The position numbers and the translations under genes are program-made. Positions 36,327-47,400 of a stretch of DNA of 64,000 nucleotides are shown here, one piece after another. Every line of letters starts with the position of its first letter. Within the stretch, counting starts at the first letter, position 1. Under the pieces are notes generated by a model that worked only from the letters and a program-made list of their open reading frames with translations, was not told the origin of the DNA and searched no databases. The stretch comes from Trametopsis cervina (lineage: Eukaryota; Basidiomycota; Agaricomycetes; Polyporales; Irpicaceae): the NCBI GenBank assembly GCA_022385755.1, contig MU278363.1, positions 560,661 to 624,660 on the forward strand, written 5' to 3'.

Positions 36327-37574
36327 TTAGCATAGTGCAATATTACTAGTAGCCACTCTGTAACCGAAGCGTATGGTAGCATGTGTGCCCAGTCGTGGCA
36401 AACCAGCAGTTACATATGTCTTCCGCTCTGTCGTCCAACCATCGGGAACTTCTACTACATTACTACCAAGCAGTTCTGCGGTCTCCTCCTGAGCGTACCA
36501 TTGGACAGTGAAAAATTTGAGACTTGGTATCTTGGCGAGTGCTTCGTCCAACTCGCTCCAATACATCCCTGTGGCAAAAGGCTTGTGTGGGTTTGTTTCA
36601 TTTTCTGTCCATGCGTAGTAACTCATCTCCAAAATGAAATGTGTAACTGTTGGCGGTAGTTGTACAATGAGCTGAATGAGACCACGTTGTCTACGGTAGT
36701 AGTCTTCTTCTCCGAACCAGAAATCCATAGGGAGCTGGACATGCATGGTGGTCAGAGCGGCGCAATCGTTCAACTTCAGAGTGGTCCATGTGACGGATTT
36801 GACTGCTGAGGCAAGCTTCAATAACCAGGATGAAAGCACCTAAAAGTACATACCAGGAACGTTATGCGCGATTCCCACACGTAGAGTGTGCAGAGTGTTA
36901 CAGTTTTGACGAATGATGTGTTTTAGCCACAGCCAGCACACGTCGGTCATGTTGAATGACTCTATCTGCTCTGCCGACGAGAAGATTGGAACTGCGTGCA
37001 CTGCGTCTAGGTGTAAAGGCCGCATCCAAGTGAGTGAGACATTAGTTGCGTCTATATGTCCAGTGGTCCAACTTGTTGAGGTAGGTAAGCGGACGTTGCA
37101 TAGGGAAATTGTCCTCAAGGGAATGGCTTGCAGCAGAAAACCAAGAGAAGGCGAGTTCTGTTCGAATGTTGAGTTATATAAGTGCAGGCAAAGTGGGAAG
37201 GTCGTATGCATTGGGAAGGGACCCGAGGTTTTAATTTGATAGTCTTGAACATGCAGATGACGTACTCCAGGGGCGACTTGTAGCAATTTGACGAGTTCTC
37301 CCCATTGTACCGCAGGGCTCATCTCACATTCGTTGCATATTCCTCCGCAAACGTGCAAATGCCGTATTGCGTTTGATAACCTTGGACTGGTAAGAAGTGT
37401 GCGTCGGACGCTCTGGAAACCGTTCCCGGGTACCGTCCGTGTACAAGATCTGTACAAAAACTGCGCGGTTATGTCTGCGAACGTCGAACATGTTCTTGAC
37501 AGGACCTTTAGCAACTCAAGCTCGAGGGCAAGGTATTCGCACAAAATGCGGCATATGAGGAAGATGGTAGGCAT
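36327..37574 (-). CDS. F-box/LRR-like protein, copy 1
   Basis: Likely an adaptor-type protein of the large F-box-like families of Agaricomycetes, where the F-box would bind Skp1 in an SCF ubiquitin ligase. The start MPTIFLICRILCEYLALEL resembles a diverged F-box helix. The rest is leucine-rich with irregular repeats ('LVKLLQVAPGVRHLHVQD', 'LLQAIPLRTISLCNVRL'). A short intron near 36840 joins the second half, which ends at 36327. Same strand and similar architecture as the next gene, so probably a tandem duplicate. The F-box itself is weak. Confidence 0.55.
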
Positions 37575-37645
37575 GGTGGTTATTGATAGAGATAGAAAGT
37601 TATGAGACCCATCATATAACGGATGTACGAAAGTAGACGAGCAGG

Positions 37646-38854
37646 TCAGCCACATGTGCAATACAGCGAAACTGCTAAGGTCCGTTCTGCGTAACGTTCC
37701 ACACCTATACCTAATATGCATTTCACCGCCGCAATATCAACGCTGCTAATTGGTTCCATCCTTTTGGTGATTATAACCCACTGAAGCTGACGCAATCCTG
37801 GCATCCTCTCGACCGCTTCCACCACCCCCTCCCATGAAACCTTCTCGATGATGCTTGTGTAGGATGAGATGTCATATCCCGCACGACAATCCAACTCGAT
37901 TGACAAAGAAGTCAAGGTCGGAGGCAGTCTTGCGACGAGGTCCCTCAGGCCTTCAGCGATTGCTTGATCGTCTGAGTGTCCATCCGAAAGATTGAGTGAC
38001 AAGCGAATCGAAGTTTGTCGTAGCTCGCGACATTCGACGAACGGTACCGTTTGCCAAGCTCCATTGAACACTGTATGCGAGAATATTAGACATGATCATT
38101 GTACAAACTTACAAACCGTTTACATACCTGCCTCGTGACTTGCAGCCACCAACTTCAGACTCCGTAACGTCGCGTGGCTTTCAGTTATTGCGCGGTGGAC
38201 CCACTCGACGTTGGCAAGAGTGACGTTCTCACATATCAACGATTCTAGCCCGCTAACCGTGAGGATGTCGCATAAATTGCCTCCGCAGAGAGAAAGCATG
38301 ATGTGGAGGGTTTTTGTTGACAAAGTGAGCCGTGGATGGATGCGGTCATGTAGCTGCAGACGAGCGCAATCAAGAGTGACAACAGCAAGGTGAAGATCCC
38401 GGAAAGTGTGTAATGTATTGCGTACGTCGGAGGGAAATTCGATATGGTGAAAAAGTAACTCGGTGACTCCACGCGCCATGGGCCCAGCTGTAGTATGCGA
38501 TGGTATGACCAGATGCGATAGCGCTAACTGATTGAGGCGGGGTAGTAGACATACTACGCTTGCAATGTTTGCCCAAGCAATCGAAGGGCTTGGAGTGTTG
38601 CGTGGGTATGGCTTGCCCCGTTTACGACCCGACAAATGGAACTTCACCACCATTTGGGCTATTGTCGGATTGTCGTTCAACCACTGATATAACAGTCCCA
38701 ATTTCTCCATGTTTCCTTGTAAGCGAAGTTTGGCGAATATCTGCGGTCTGCAAAATATCCGTAGAGAACTCGAAGTGGCATGTAAGGTAAGCAGGTCGCT
38801 GTGTGACAGCAGTGAGGTGATGTTAACCATGAGTTGAGGGGATAATTTCTCCAT
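37646..38854 (-). CDS. F-box/LRR-like protein, copy 2
   Basis: The N-terminus MEKLSPQLMVNITSLLSHSD followed by 'LLTLHATSSSLRIF' has the spacing of an F-box (L-P-E-L..I...L...DLL.l..tc..l). Leucine-rich irregular repeats follow ('ANIASVVCLLPRLNQLALSH', 'LESLICENVTLANV'). One intron (donor GTATGTAAAC, acceptor ATACAG) joins 'SHEA' to 'VFNGAWQTVPF'. The target of the putative SCF complex cannot be guessed. The upstream region is shared with a divergent small gene at 39079. Confidence 0.65.
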
Positions 38855-39005
38855 CTCGGTACGCCTCTGTGGTAATCTGCAGTTTGTATTTAACTAAGCC
38901 GTTCCGCCTTCTCCGAATTCACGCAAAGTTTTCAATTTTCATTTCGCCGCGTTGGCGCGCGATCGTGGAGGTCTGCCTATCGTTTCAATACCCGTTCTTG
39001 TTCCA

Positions 39006-39012
39006 TATAAAA
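39006..39012 (+). promoter_or_regulatory. TATA box of the small gene at 39079
   Basis: TATAAAA lies 73 bp upstream of the ATG at 39079. Confidence 0.55.
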
Positions 39013-39078
39013 GGCACTGTGCTTTCTCCGGCTTGTCGAAACGAGTACACCAACTTTCCGTGTCAGCCAACCACTATT

Positions 39079-39492
39079 ATGATGTCCAAACGGCGTGACA
39101 GACTTCGTTCAAGCATTTGCACATGTGCCTTTCCGAGGCCGTTACGCGTTATCAGTAGGTGACTTCGCTCGTTGTGCTCTATTTACTAAATCCTTTGCAT
39201 AGCGTTTGCTTCGTACTCCCCGATGCCTATTTTCAACACCGCTCAAATTGCGACACCGGACCAAGCGGCGCAATACGTAGAGCAGTACTGTTCTAGGAAA
39301 CCATGTGCGTTATTCCCAGTACAGTTGTGCCCGTGTCTCCATACTCATACTATCCTGTATCGAACAGCGGTGACGGTTCAACCACTTGACCAAAACGTGA
39401 AACCCGAATACATTTTTACTCCTCTTGGCCGATACGTAAAACCGTGTTGCGACCGACCAAGTACGTCGACCGTTATGCCTACACACTGCTAA
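39079..39492 (+). CDS. Small cysteine-rich protein, 121 residues, unknown
   Basis: Two exons, 39079-39154 and 39203-39492. The donor GTAGGT and acceptor TTGCATAG leave the frame open across the join (76 + 290 nt = 122 codons). The protein begins MMSKRRDRLRSS and has a cysteine-rich centre and end ('CSRKPCALFPVQLCPCL', 'YVKPCCDRP'). There is no signal peptide. A TATA box stands upstream. A hairpin at 39529-39555, just past the stop, might aid termination. Not recognised; could be element cargo. Confidence 0.5.
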
Positions 39493-39718
39493 CTACGCTA
39501 AAGTACACAAGCTATTCATAAAGGCCTGACACGAGCACGTCTGTAGACGTCGTGTTAGTTAAAAGTGGGCGTGAAAATTGGGTTGGCATACAAGATATCC
39601 AGTAGGTGATGCGCAGCTTAGGATGTCCAGTCTGTTAGCCATGCTTTGACAAGTTTTACGATGCCTTGAGTGGTCCTACGCAGATTTGTTAGTGGAGGCG
39701 TGTAAATCGGACAGGTAT

Positions 39719-40843
39719 TTACCTTGACTGCTCTGTCTGCAGTGACGGCCAGAAATGCAACCGATTCGGTGAGGCGGGACTGGGATAGCGCAGTATGGCC
39801 CGCAAGAGATCGACGACTGAATGATCTGAAACAACGAGTGGGAACAAACGAGCGTGGTCCGCCACCACACGAAAGCTAAGTTGGGGGCGTAGTGAGAGAT
39901 TGCGGTCCAATCTCCATGAAGTGATCGACGCCGGATGGACATTGTCACACTGTGCTGCAGACGATAGCCCGTGAAGAGCCATCCTCCAGGTACGGCCATC
40001 TTGCAGTGAGCGGGAAGACAAATCCAGATCAAAATCCGGGAAATGAAGTTCGCGGATTAACGTCCATCCCCGCCGCACATATTTTGCCAGAGCTGCAGTT
40101 TGTGACGTAGTATCTACTAGAACCAGATTGTTCATGTCTTCAAATGTCGCTCGTGGGTACATCGCATATGCTGTGTCCGCTGTAATCACGTTGAGGACAC
40201 ATGCTAAATACGGAATTATCAGCAAAGCAAGAGACCAGCGATATCTGCACGCACTGGAATGAAAGCCAAGTATTATTTCCATCGGCGTGCGCCATGCCAC
40301 GATCAATTGGACTACGGCTTGCCGCTCACCCGCGGTTGTAGGTTTTTGAAAACTGACAACAGCAAAAATTCCATTGGATGGGTAATGGTAGTCGCCGTTA
40401 GCGGCTCCATGCTCTTCCCCACTCAAGACAGAGTGTGCGTCTGGGGCTTGGCTCTCGGATGGTCGAAACTGATATCCTTCTTCCTGAAGCCAGGCGGCGA
40501 CCTCCTGCCGTCCATGCATGGGCAGGTACAAGTCCAGATCGGCCTCGGAGTAAGTTACTCGAGAAAGGAATTGCAAAGCGAATGATCCGGAGATGAGCAA
40601 TCCCGTCCGTCGTTGTAATTGGCGGAATCCTCGGACATCCTCAAAAAAGACGGCGAGCGACCGTTCAATATTGTATGCGGAGAGGATATATTGCTGAACA
40701 GTTTCTGCAAGCATTCGACTTGTCAGCCGAACTTGGAAGATCGTCACTGGCCCACAGTATGACAAGATACAGTGGGCTAGTCCGTAGTTTACCATGAGTG
40801 CGAGTAGCATCGGATGGTGGAAGCAGAACTGAAAGTTTATCAA
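39719..40843 (-). CDS. Nucleotidyltransferase-like protein common in Agaricomycetes
   Basis: The block 'LISGSFALQFLSRVTYSEAD' followed by 'LDLYLP' fits the nucleotidyltransferase-fold pattern GS...DxDxx, with 'EADLDLY' offering the metal-binding acidic pair. One intron (donor GTGCGTGCAG, acceptor TTTAG) joins 'ILGFHS' to 'TCVLNVITADTAYAMYP', which matches the family continuation as I remember it. 'ALAKYVRRGWTLI' follows. The N-terminal 80 residues may be a diverged F-box. Activity is unproven, and the family is usually listed as hypothetical. Confidence 0.6.
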   Translation of the reverse strand: MINFQFCFHHPMLLALMVNYGLAHCILSYCGPVTIFQVRLTSRMLAETVQQYILSAYNIERSLAVFFEDVRGFRQLQRRTGLLISGSFALQFLSRVTYSEADLDLYLPMHGRQEVAAWLQEEGYQFRPSESQAPDAHSVLSGEEHGAANGDYHYPSNGIFAVVSFQKPTTAGERQAVVQLIVAWRTPMEIILGFHSSACRYRWSLALLIIPYLACVLNVITADTAYAMYPRATFEDMNNLVLVDTTSQTAALAKYVRRGWTLIRELHFPDFDLDLSSRSLQDGRTWRMALHGLSSAAQCDNVHPASITSWRLDRNLSLRPQLSFRVVADHARLFPLVVSDHSVVDLLRAILRYPSPASPNRLHFWPSLQTEQSR

Positions 40844-41649
40844 GTTAGTGCAAATTCCTCCCCATGCAGTAAGGAACGAACTGACATGGAAGATAGGTTG
40901 AAAGCACGTTCTGCACCCTGGTTGACGGGTTGGTCATCACACTCGATGCCCGCGGGCCAGCCCTTAAAATCGTTGCTATTTCCTAGCGTCAATGAAAGCG
41001 GCAGACCAAGTGTGATGTGGCTGACCTATCTAGTAGCGGTCTACCCGATGCATACATTGTACGGCGGATGATCAGCAGTGCCTCCGGATCTCCTAATGTG
41101 TACCCCAAACTGTAAGCTACGAACGTTTCGGAGGTCTTATTGATAATGTGATCGGTCCCGGAATTGTGAGCTCCTCCATGCAAATTCATTCATACATGTT
41201 GATTGCCAGTGTCGTACATGCAGTCTAAATATGACAATGATGTTGATTTACAGGTGTAAAGCCGTGGCTCAATGCGACACGGAGCTGAGCATACGCAGAC
41301 CGGCGAGTGTGCAACGTGGTGAGTGGTTTCAAATCAGGTCAGCCATGCGGAAAGCCAAACGTAGTGTATCCGCACTCGATCTCACCGCCATGTTAAATTG
41401 TAATTGACCCACAATAGTTTCCAACCGCGATTGAAAATAATCTTCGGTGATCCGTTGCAGAAGTCTCCACCAGGAACAAATCCATGCATTCCGTTAAAGT
41501 CCGAGCTCTACTTTCGCGCCGTAATCATTGCCGGGCACAGATGGGAAAGACGATGACAACCGTTTTGGTGCATTGACGCTACGACACGTTGCCGTTATAG
41601 TGAACCAGCAGAGGTAACGTATCCGACGAAGTTACATATGTACAGATGT
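40844..41649. other. Intergenic region
   Basis: No gene or repeat is recognised. If the three genes that follow are one Helitron, its 3' end could lie here, but I found no convincing hairpin plus CTRR. Confidence 0.35.
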
Positions 41650-43074
41650 TTAAAACGCCGATCCCATCCCCTCGTTATCACTTCCTTGTGAATTATCGTT
41701 ATCTTCAACCAGTAGAGTGACCGCCTCCAGCTGGAACCCCGCGGTGAAAGACGTCCAACCAGACGAGGGTCCGGCAGACGTGTTCTTCCATCGGAACAGG
41801 CGGACCTCTAACATTACAATGTCATTGACGGTGAGGCTTTCGGGACCGCCCCCTTTCACTCGTGTAGCAAGGCTGTCGACGCAACGAGTACCATCCCAAA
41901 TATTTTCGAACCGGTAGACCTGCGTGTGTATGTCAGGTACACACGTGCAAGCGGTTGTATAGACACCAACCTGCGGTTTAACCTCCCCACGCACAGTCTT
42001 GGTGCAATACTTGCTCGCATAGAGAACGAACTCATCGTTATCCACGGTGGGACCTGAATGGCTTTCAGCATATGCGCAAACAAGAATAAGAGCTTGCTAA
42101 CGTTTTCCACTCGAGCATGACTCGAGATACTTCTGAGCAGCGATGCTGTCGCATTCTCTCAGAGGGCGGATTCCAACGCTAACCCTTTCGACAGGGGAAC
42201 CTGTGCGGTCATAAAAGTACACACTGGTGACCATACCTACCACCTTTACCGTGATAGGGCTCTCAGCGACGCACAAGAACTTTGCAAGGGCCGCAGTTTT
42301 CTTGCCCCACCCGACCGAACGAGGTACAGCGTTCATAGGATACACATGATTTACAATGTCGATTGAGGATGCAGCGGCCGAGAAGACGCTTCAAAGCAGT
42401 TAGTTTTCCATTGTGAAGCCAACGATAAGTGGTACGCACTGTACGGTCTGACTCGATGTCCTTCCTGGGAAATGGAACTCGTTGAGGACGACGGGACTCT
42501 TGATAGACCCAGTATGTACAGCCGCACCAGGTTCGTTGCTCGTAATAACAGACAAGCTGTGTCGTCTGTCAGTTTAGTGCCTCTGCCATAATTTGTACAT
42601 ACCTTTGATTGACGTCTGGAAGATCGCCAAATACCGCCCGAGAGGGGCCCTTATCGTTCCCTACGTTTGTCCTGGCAGATGATTAGTTTTATCACTTCCA
42701 GCGGTGGAAAATATGCGTACTGCTGAGTCACAACGCCCACCTCATCCGTGGTGTCACCTAACTGCGCCAGCGTGTTGCATGAGCTGTTTGACAGCGTAGA
42801 AACTCCCGAGCCATTCTCGGTAGGTGTGTTACCCAATAGTTGACTGTGTTCATCGATCCCAGTAGACGTTCCCGAAACGAAAAATTTGTCGGCAACCCAC
42901 GTAACAGTACTGAAAACAATTTAGTACTTGGTTACTCCTTGTATGGGTTGCCTACCTTTCAATCTCCCGGGTACCCAGTGATTCTAGACGAGGTCGCTTC
43001 GAATCAATGGCATTCTCTGCAGGAGAGGCAGACAGAGCCCGTTTGTTAGCTTTGGCCTTGGAGCGCGAGTTCAT
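41650..43074 (-). CDS. Helitron-linked unknown protein with nuclear signal and possible OB-like fold
   Basis: Six short exons join in frame. The first starts at 43074 with MNSRSKAKANKRALS and a likely bipartite nuclear signal ending 'DSKRPRLES'. A Ser/Thr/Asn-rich middle follows. Later exons give 'SPITVKVVGMVTSVYFYD', which looks like an OB-type strand pattern, then 'KYLESCSSGKRP' spliced to 'TVDNDEFVLYASKYC', and a final region with 'SLTVNDIVMLEVRLFRWK'. The stop is at 41650. Single-stranded DNA binding would suit a Helitron partner, but the fold is only suggested by pattern. Divergent from the next gene by 241 bp. Confidence 0.55.
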
Positions 43075-43315
43075 GTTAGCAGGGTGGGTGGAAAGGAGGT
43101 GGTTTCGTTTATTAAATACAACCCACCCTGCTCCGGTGGACCATCCGCATGTAGAAGTGCCCCAAAATCGAAAATGGTGAACTTGATCGAGGGACCTTGA
43201 ATCCAAGCTGGGCTTGCCGATTACCGGCCTCCGTTTAAACGTTACGGGACACCGTTCGCATATAGCTCTAACGTGCACTGCACACCCGTCGTTAGAAAAT
43301 TGTCGTAACACCTCG

Positions 43316-44460
43316 ATGTCATTCTTCTGCAGTAAGTATGCATTCGTCGCTGAGTTTGCCCTTCGCTAATGATGCTTCAGCGAACGGCGTCCTCGTACGA
43401 GGCCTGTGGCCCCACCAAATCGGTAGCGCGCGCACAGACACACGAGATGTGTTAGATTTGCACGTTTACCAATTAGTGCCAGAAACATTCGACGATCTTA
43501 TAAGGACGTACTATACTTTTCGACAGCCATCCCGTGGTGTTGGACGGACTGTACACAAACTCGCGTTCACCCCTGATGTATCCCCAGGACTCGTAAATGC
43601 GGTGGTCGAACCTGTGTTCAGGTTCCAAGGAGTGGTACAAGATGCCGTGCTAGGACCAGCTGGAAATTGGAATGGGTACGTACAGAGTTCGACCTTTCAG
43701 AGTGGACGATCTAAAACTACTCACAGAAACGTTATGAACTGCGCTAAGGCAGGACAACGACTGGTTGTGAAAGGAATTGCGGGGAATGAAGCGTTCGAAG
43801 CCATGCAAACTCAGCTCGCAGGCCTACGGGAATATATTTATGCGTCACTGCACTGTCGCCCTGCCAGACAGCCGAACAATGCATCGGCAAATTCAGTGAC
43901 ATTCTCGAGGGAAGTGTTTGCCAAGGTAAGCTCGTTTTGCTGGCTTTACCAACGATTTCCATTCTGACTACACGTTTTAAGGTAATCCCAGGAGATGCGG
44001 GACTCCCCGCTGTCACGGTTCACCATATGGACGATCAAGATGGACGTCTTGCTCGCGTGGAGCACATGTGGCGAGTTGTACATCAGATTCGTTGTGGTGT
44101 ACAAGACAACAACGGCGTGCTCAGGCCTGCCAGATATCTTGCGATTCGACGAGGCGACTTTGTGGACGTTGCCGCGACTATAAAAATTGTTGTCAGCCAC
44201 AAATCTGGTCGCAAGGATATTTCAATCCAGCTTCAGCCCCAGCAAGTGTTCCGCTTGTGTTCAGCTGCTGAAATGACGGTACGTACCTCGTAAATCTCAA
44301 CGCTGTTATATGAACTCAATTTGTTTTTAAGGCTATGGGGTTGGTGCCTATGACAACGATCCAACCCGCTGTAGAGGTTGCGGCAGTAGTTGCGGACGGA
44401 GGTTTTGTCGTCGGTGGCGAAGTTGGACATGACGACGATGAAATTCTTATTGACGCATAA
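43316..44460 (+). CDS. Helitron-linked unknown protein
   Basis: Function unknown. The best model has a 16-nt first exon (43316-43331, MSFFC) joined to 43381, then a long exon to 43925, an intron to about 43981, and a last small intron at 44280-44332. An ATG at 43338 would also open the long frame. The protein has 'VLGPAGNWNGYVQSSTF', 'FSREVFAKVIPGDAGLPA', 'LRPARYLAIRRGDFVDV' and an acidic C-terminus. The stop lies only 6 bp from the end of the Helitron frame on the other strand, so the two are tail to tail with almost no spacer. 'RRGDFVDVAATIKI' loosely parallels 'TVNDIVMLEVRLFR' of the previous gene. Confidence 0.6.
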
Positions 44461-44466
44461 CTACCC

Positions 44467-47400
44467 TCAAGAACGATATACAATAACACGGGGAATGCGA
44501 CCATCACATCGTTCGAGATTGGTTGTGGCAATCGAACCTCTGGACTGATATTTGGAGCCCATCGACAGTTGTGCGCCGTCGTTATACCAGACATTGCCAT
44601 TACGGTCGACTAGCTGTGTTGTAAAGTGGTTATCTCCCCAATAAACAATGCCATATATTCGTAGGAGTGACTGGGTGGGCATTGTGGTAGGGATGAGTAG
44701 TGTGGGTTCGATGTATAACGGAACATGAGCGGTTGTCCTGCGGTTTAAGTTGACCACAAGAAGGTTAGGAACGTCTGAAAAAATCATCTCCGACGCTATG
44801 TGGTGGCGGCAAACGGTGCAACGGACAGAGAATACATTGCGCAGGAGGTCTGATACTACTATACTCATTGGTAACGGCGCGGGGTGTCGGTTGGCGGAAT
44901 CTTCTACTGCCTGACTTTCCCATATGATGGGACTTGGAATTGCTTCTGTGGTAGGCCCCATGCAACCACAGTTTGAGCAACATGCAGGCACTCGTGTTAG
45001 AGACACTGATGGAGATGTCCCAGATAGAAATGCGCCAAATACGTTGTCTACTGCAATAGATACATGGCCGTAAAGTGGGAACATTGTACCTCCACGTAAA
45101 GCTAAACGTTCCCTAATAGCACAACGCACCGCTTCTAAGGACCAGGTACCTTGATCAACCTGAGAGAACAAAGAGACAAGATGGTTCATTTCAACACTCG
45201 AATCGATAATACGTTCAAAGCAATGTGGCCCGCTTTGCACCCACAGGTTCCACATGAGATTTAGAAAAGCGTCATACGCGCAGCTCCAGTTGACAGGATC
45301 CCATTTCAACGCTCTAGGGGATAGAGAGTTGAAGGAATTGCCTAAAGCATATAAATCCTGTATCGCCTTTTCGCTTGTCGTGGTCTTCTGTAGCTCATGG
45401 TTTGATTTACGACTTTTCGTTACACGACTGGCTCCAGTCGCTAGTTTAGCACTGTTGGATGGCTTCGCCTTTGTGAGTCCTTCAACGAGACGCCACACAG
45501 GTTCGTGCGATTGCTCGTACTGACTAAATCGTTCGTGTTCACGCCTTTTTAATGTATTGTGAAGATGGGGTGGCATGTACTCAGGGCCTTGCATTTTGAG
45601 AAACTGTGGTAACAAAACAGCCCTGCTGGAGGTATTTGTTTGAGGGGGCAACTCATTATGAAAACGCCTGGAAGTGATATCATCAAGCAGTTCAAGCTCC
45701 TTAAATTCCTGTCTCAACGCTCCTGACAATCCACCAGTAATTTTAGAAGAATCTAAGGGGCCCAATATCAAAGTGCCGTTCAAGCTGGAACTGCGTGACA
45801 AGCAGGTGTATATACTCAGAAAGCCACGACAATGTTCTAAATGTACCACGTTTACATGGCGTGTTCTTCCTTGCGATGCATAGTCAGTCATCGAGAAGTT
45901 GGGCAGCAGCTGAACTTGAGTACGTGAGACTCTGATTGACGAATCGGATGGTAACGTGCAACTTATGCGATCTGTGTGCATTGTGACAGGGATTACATTC
46001 GTCGGAAGGCCAGGTACCTTGCAAGGTTGCGGTGGTGCAGTGAGCTTCACAAATACGACGTCCAGATGTTGGTTTGCTTGAGCTACATCACCATGTGCAT
46101 ACCAACCTACCACGGTACCCTCTGCGCCATTGGTCGCAGAAATCTCAGTCACTTTGTTGGCTTTTAGTAGCACGGGCATACCCAGGCATAAAGGTAAAAT
46201 TCCGGGACGATTCTCAGTCAAGGCAGGGGGAAGGCTCCAAAGCAGACGTTGCATTTTCTGTTGAGCCTCCATGTCAGGTACCTCTCCGGACATACTACCT
46301 GAAGAAGACCATTTATCGATTGAACGAAAATGAGAAATTGTTACAGCACGCTCGTGTGCGAAACGAAGCAAGGAGTGCTCATTGATAGCGTCTCGTTGAG
46401 CATTATGCGCAGTAATAACAGAGATCCCTGCGAAGCGAGGATTGCCAAGAGACAGCTCAACGTCGTCAGGATTTGCGATGCGGGTGCGGAGCAGAGCAAT
46501 GTCTTCTTTGGTGCAAGACTTATGCCTCATGTTCTCTAACGCTCTCCTGAATGAGATGTCTTCCATAGACATGCTACGCACTCGCATATTCTCACGCAAT
46601 ATTACAACGGTTGTAAAGGAATGCCATAAAACTTTACCCATAGCATTTTGCTGCGCACGAAGTGTAGTTCCTTCGCTGTATGGCCCAACAGTGTCGGAAT
46701 ATAATGGCAAACTGCCTTTGCCAACAGGTGGAAGCTGCGCAAAATCACCTGCAACGATAACCCCCAAACCACCAAATGATTGTTCTGCAACGTTGCGAGC
46801 TTTACACAGCTGGGCACTTATTCGATACAAGTCGTACAGACTAAACATGGAAATTTCATCCAAAAAAATGACATCAACGCCACTTAACCGGCCTCTGACT
46901 TTCTCGAGGTTTGCCATAGATTGTTTGCCTGTGGATTGGCCAAATCCCAACATAGAGTGGTAAGTAGAACCGCCTATGAGAGCGGCGGCGCTGCCTGTTG
47001 GAGCCATTACAACGAATCTGCATGCTTCACCGCGCTGTTCTAAAAACGCCGCAATGGCATTTAACACTTGACTTTTTCCAGTGCCAGCCATTCCTGCTAA
47101 ATACATGCGAAGCATTGCTGTGTCGTAATGTGCTAGATACGTTGCGGCGATTTTGAACGCGCGCTGCTGGGCAGAATTTAACGTAAATTGGGAGACAACC
47201 TCTTTTACGAGTTCCACATGAGTGTCAGCTGGTGATGATGACAAAGTCGCAGTTTCTATCCACTGCATACAGCTCATAGTCACGACGCTCACACCTCCTT
47301 CAGAGTGGTTGCAACACATGGGTCGAGAAGGGCCAGTTGAAGCCAGCGCTGATGGACACGACGCAGCCTTATCAGGACTGTTTACACTAGAAGGACGAGC

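Noticed and set aside
39529..39555. Hairpin considered as a Helitron 3' end
   Set aside because: No CTRR follows at the usual distance on either strand; the stem also has a bulge. It fits a transcription end better.
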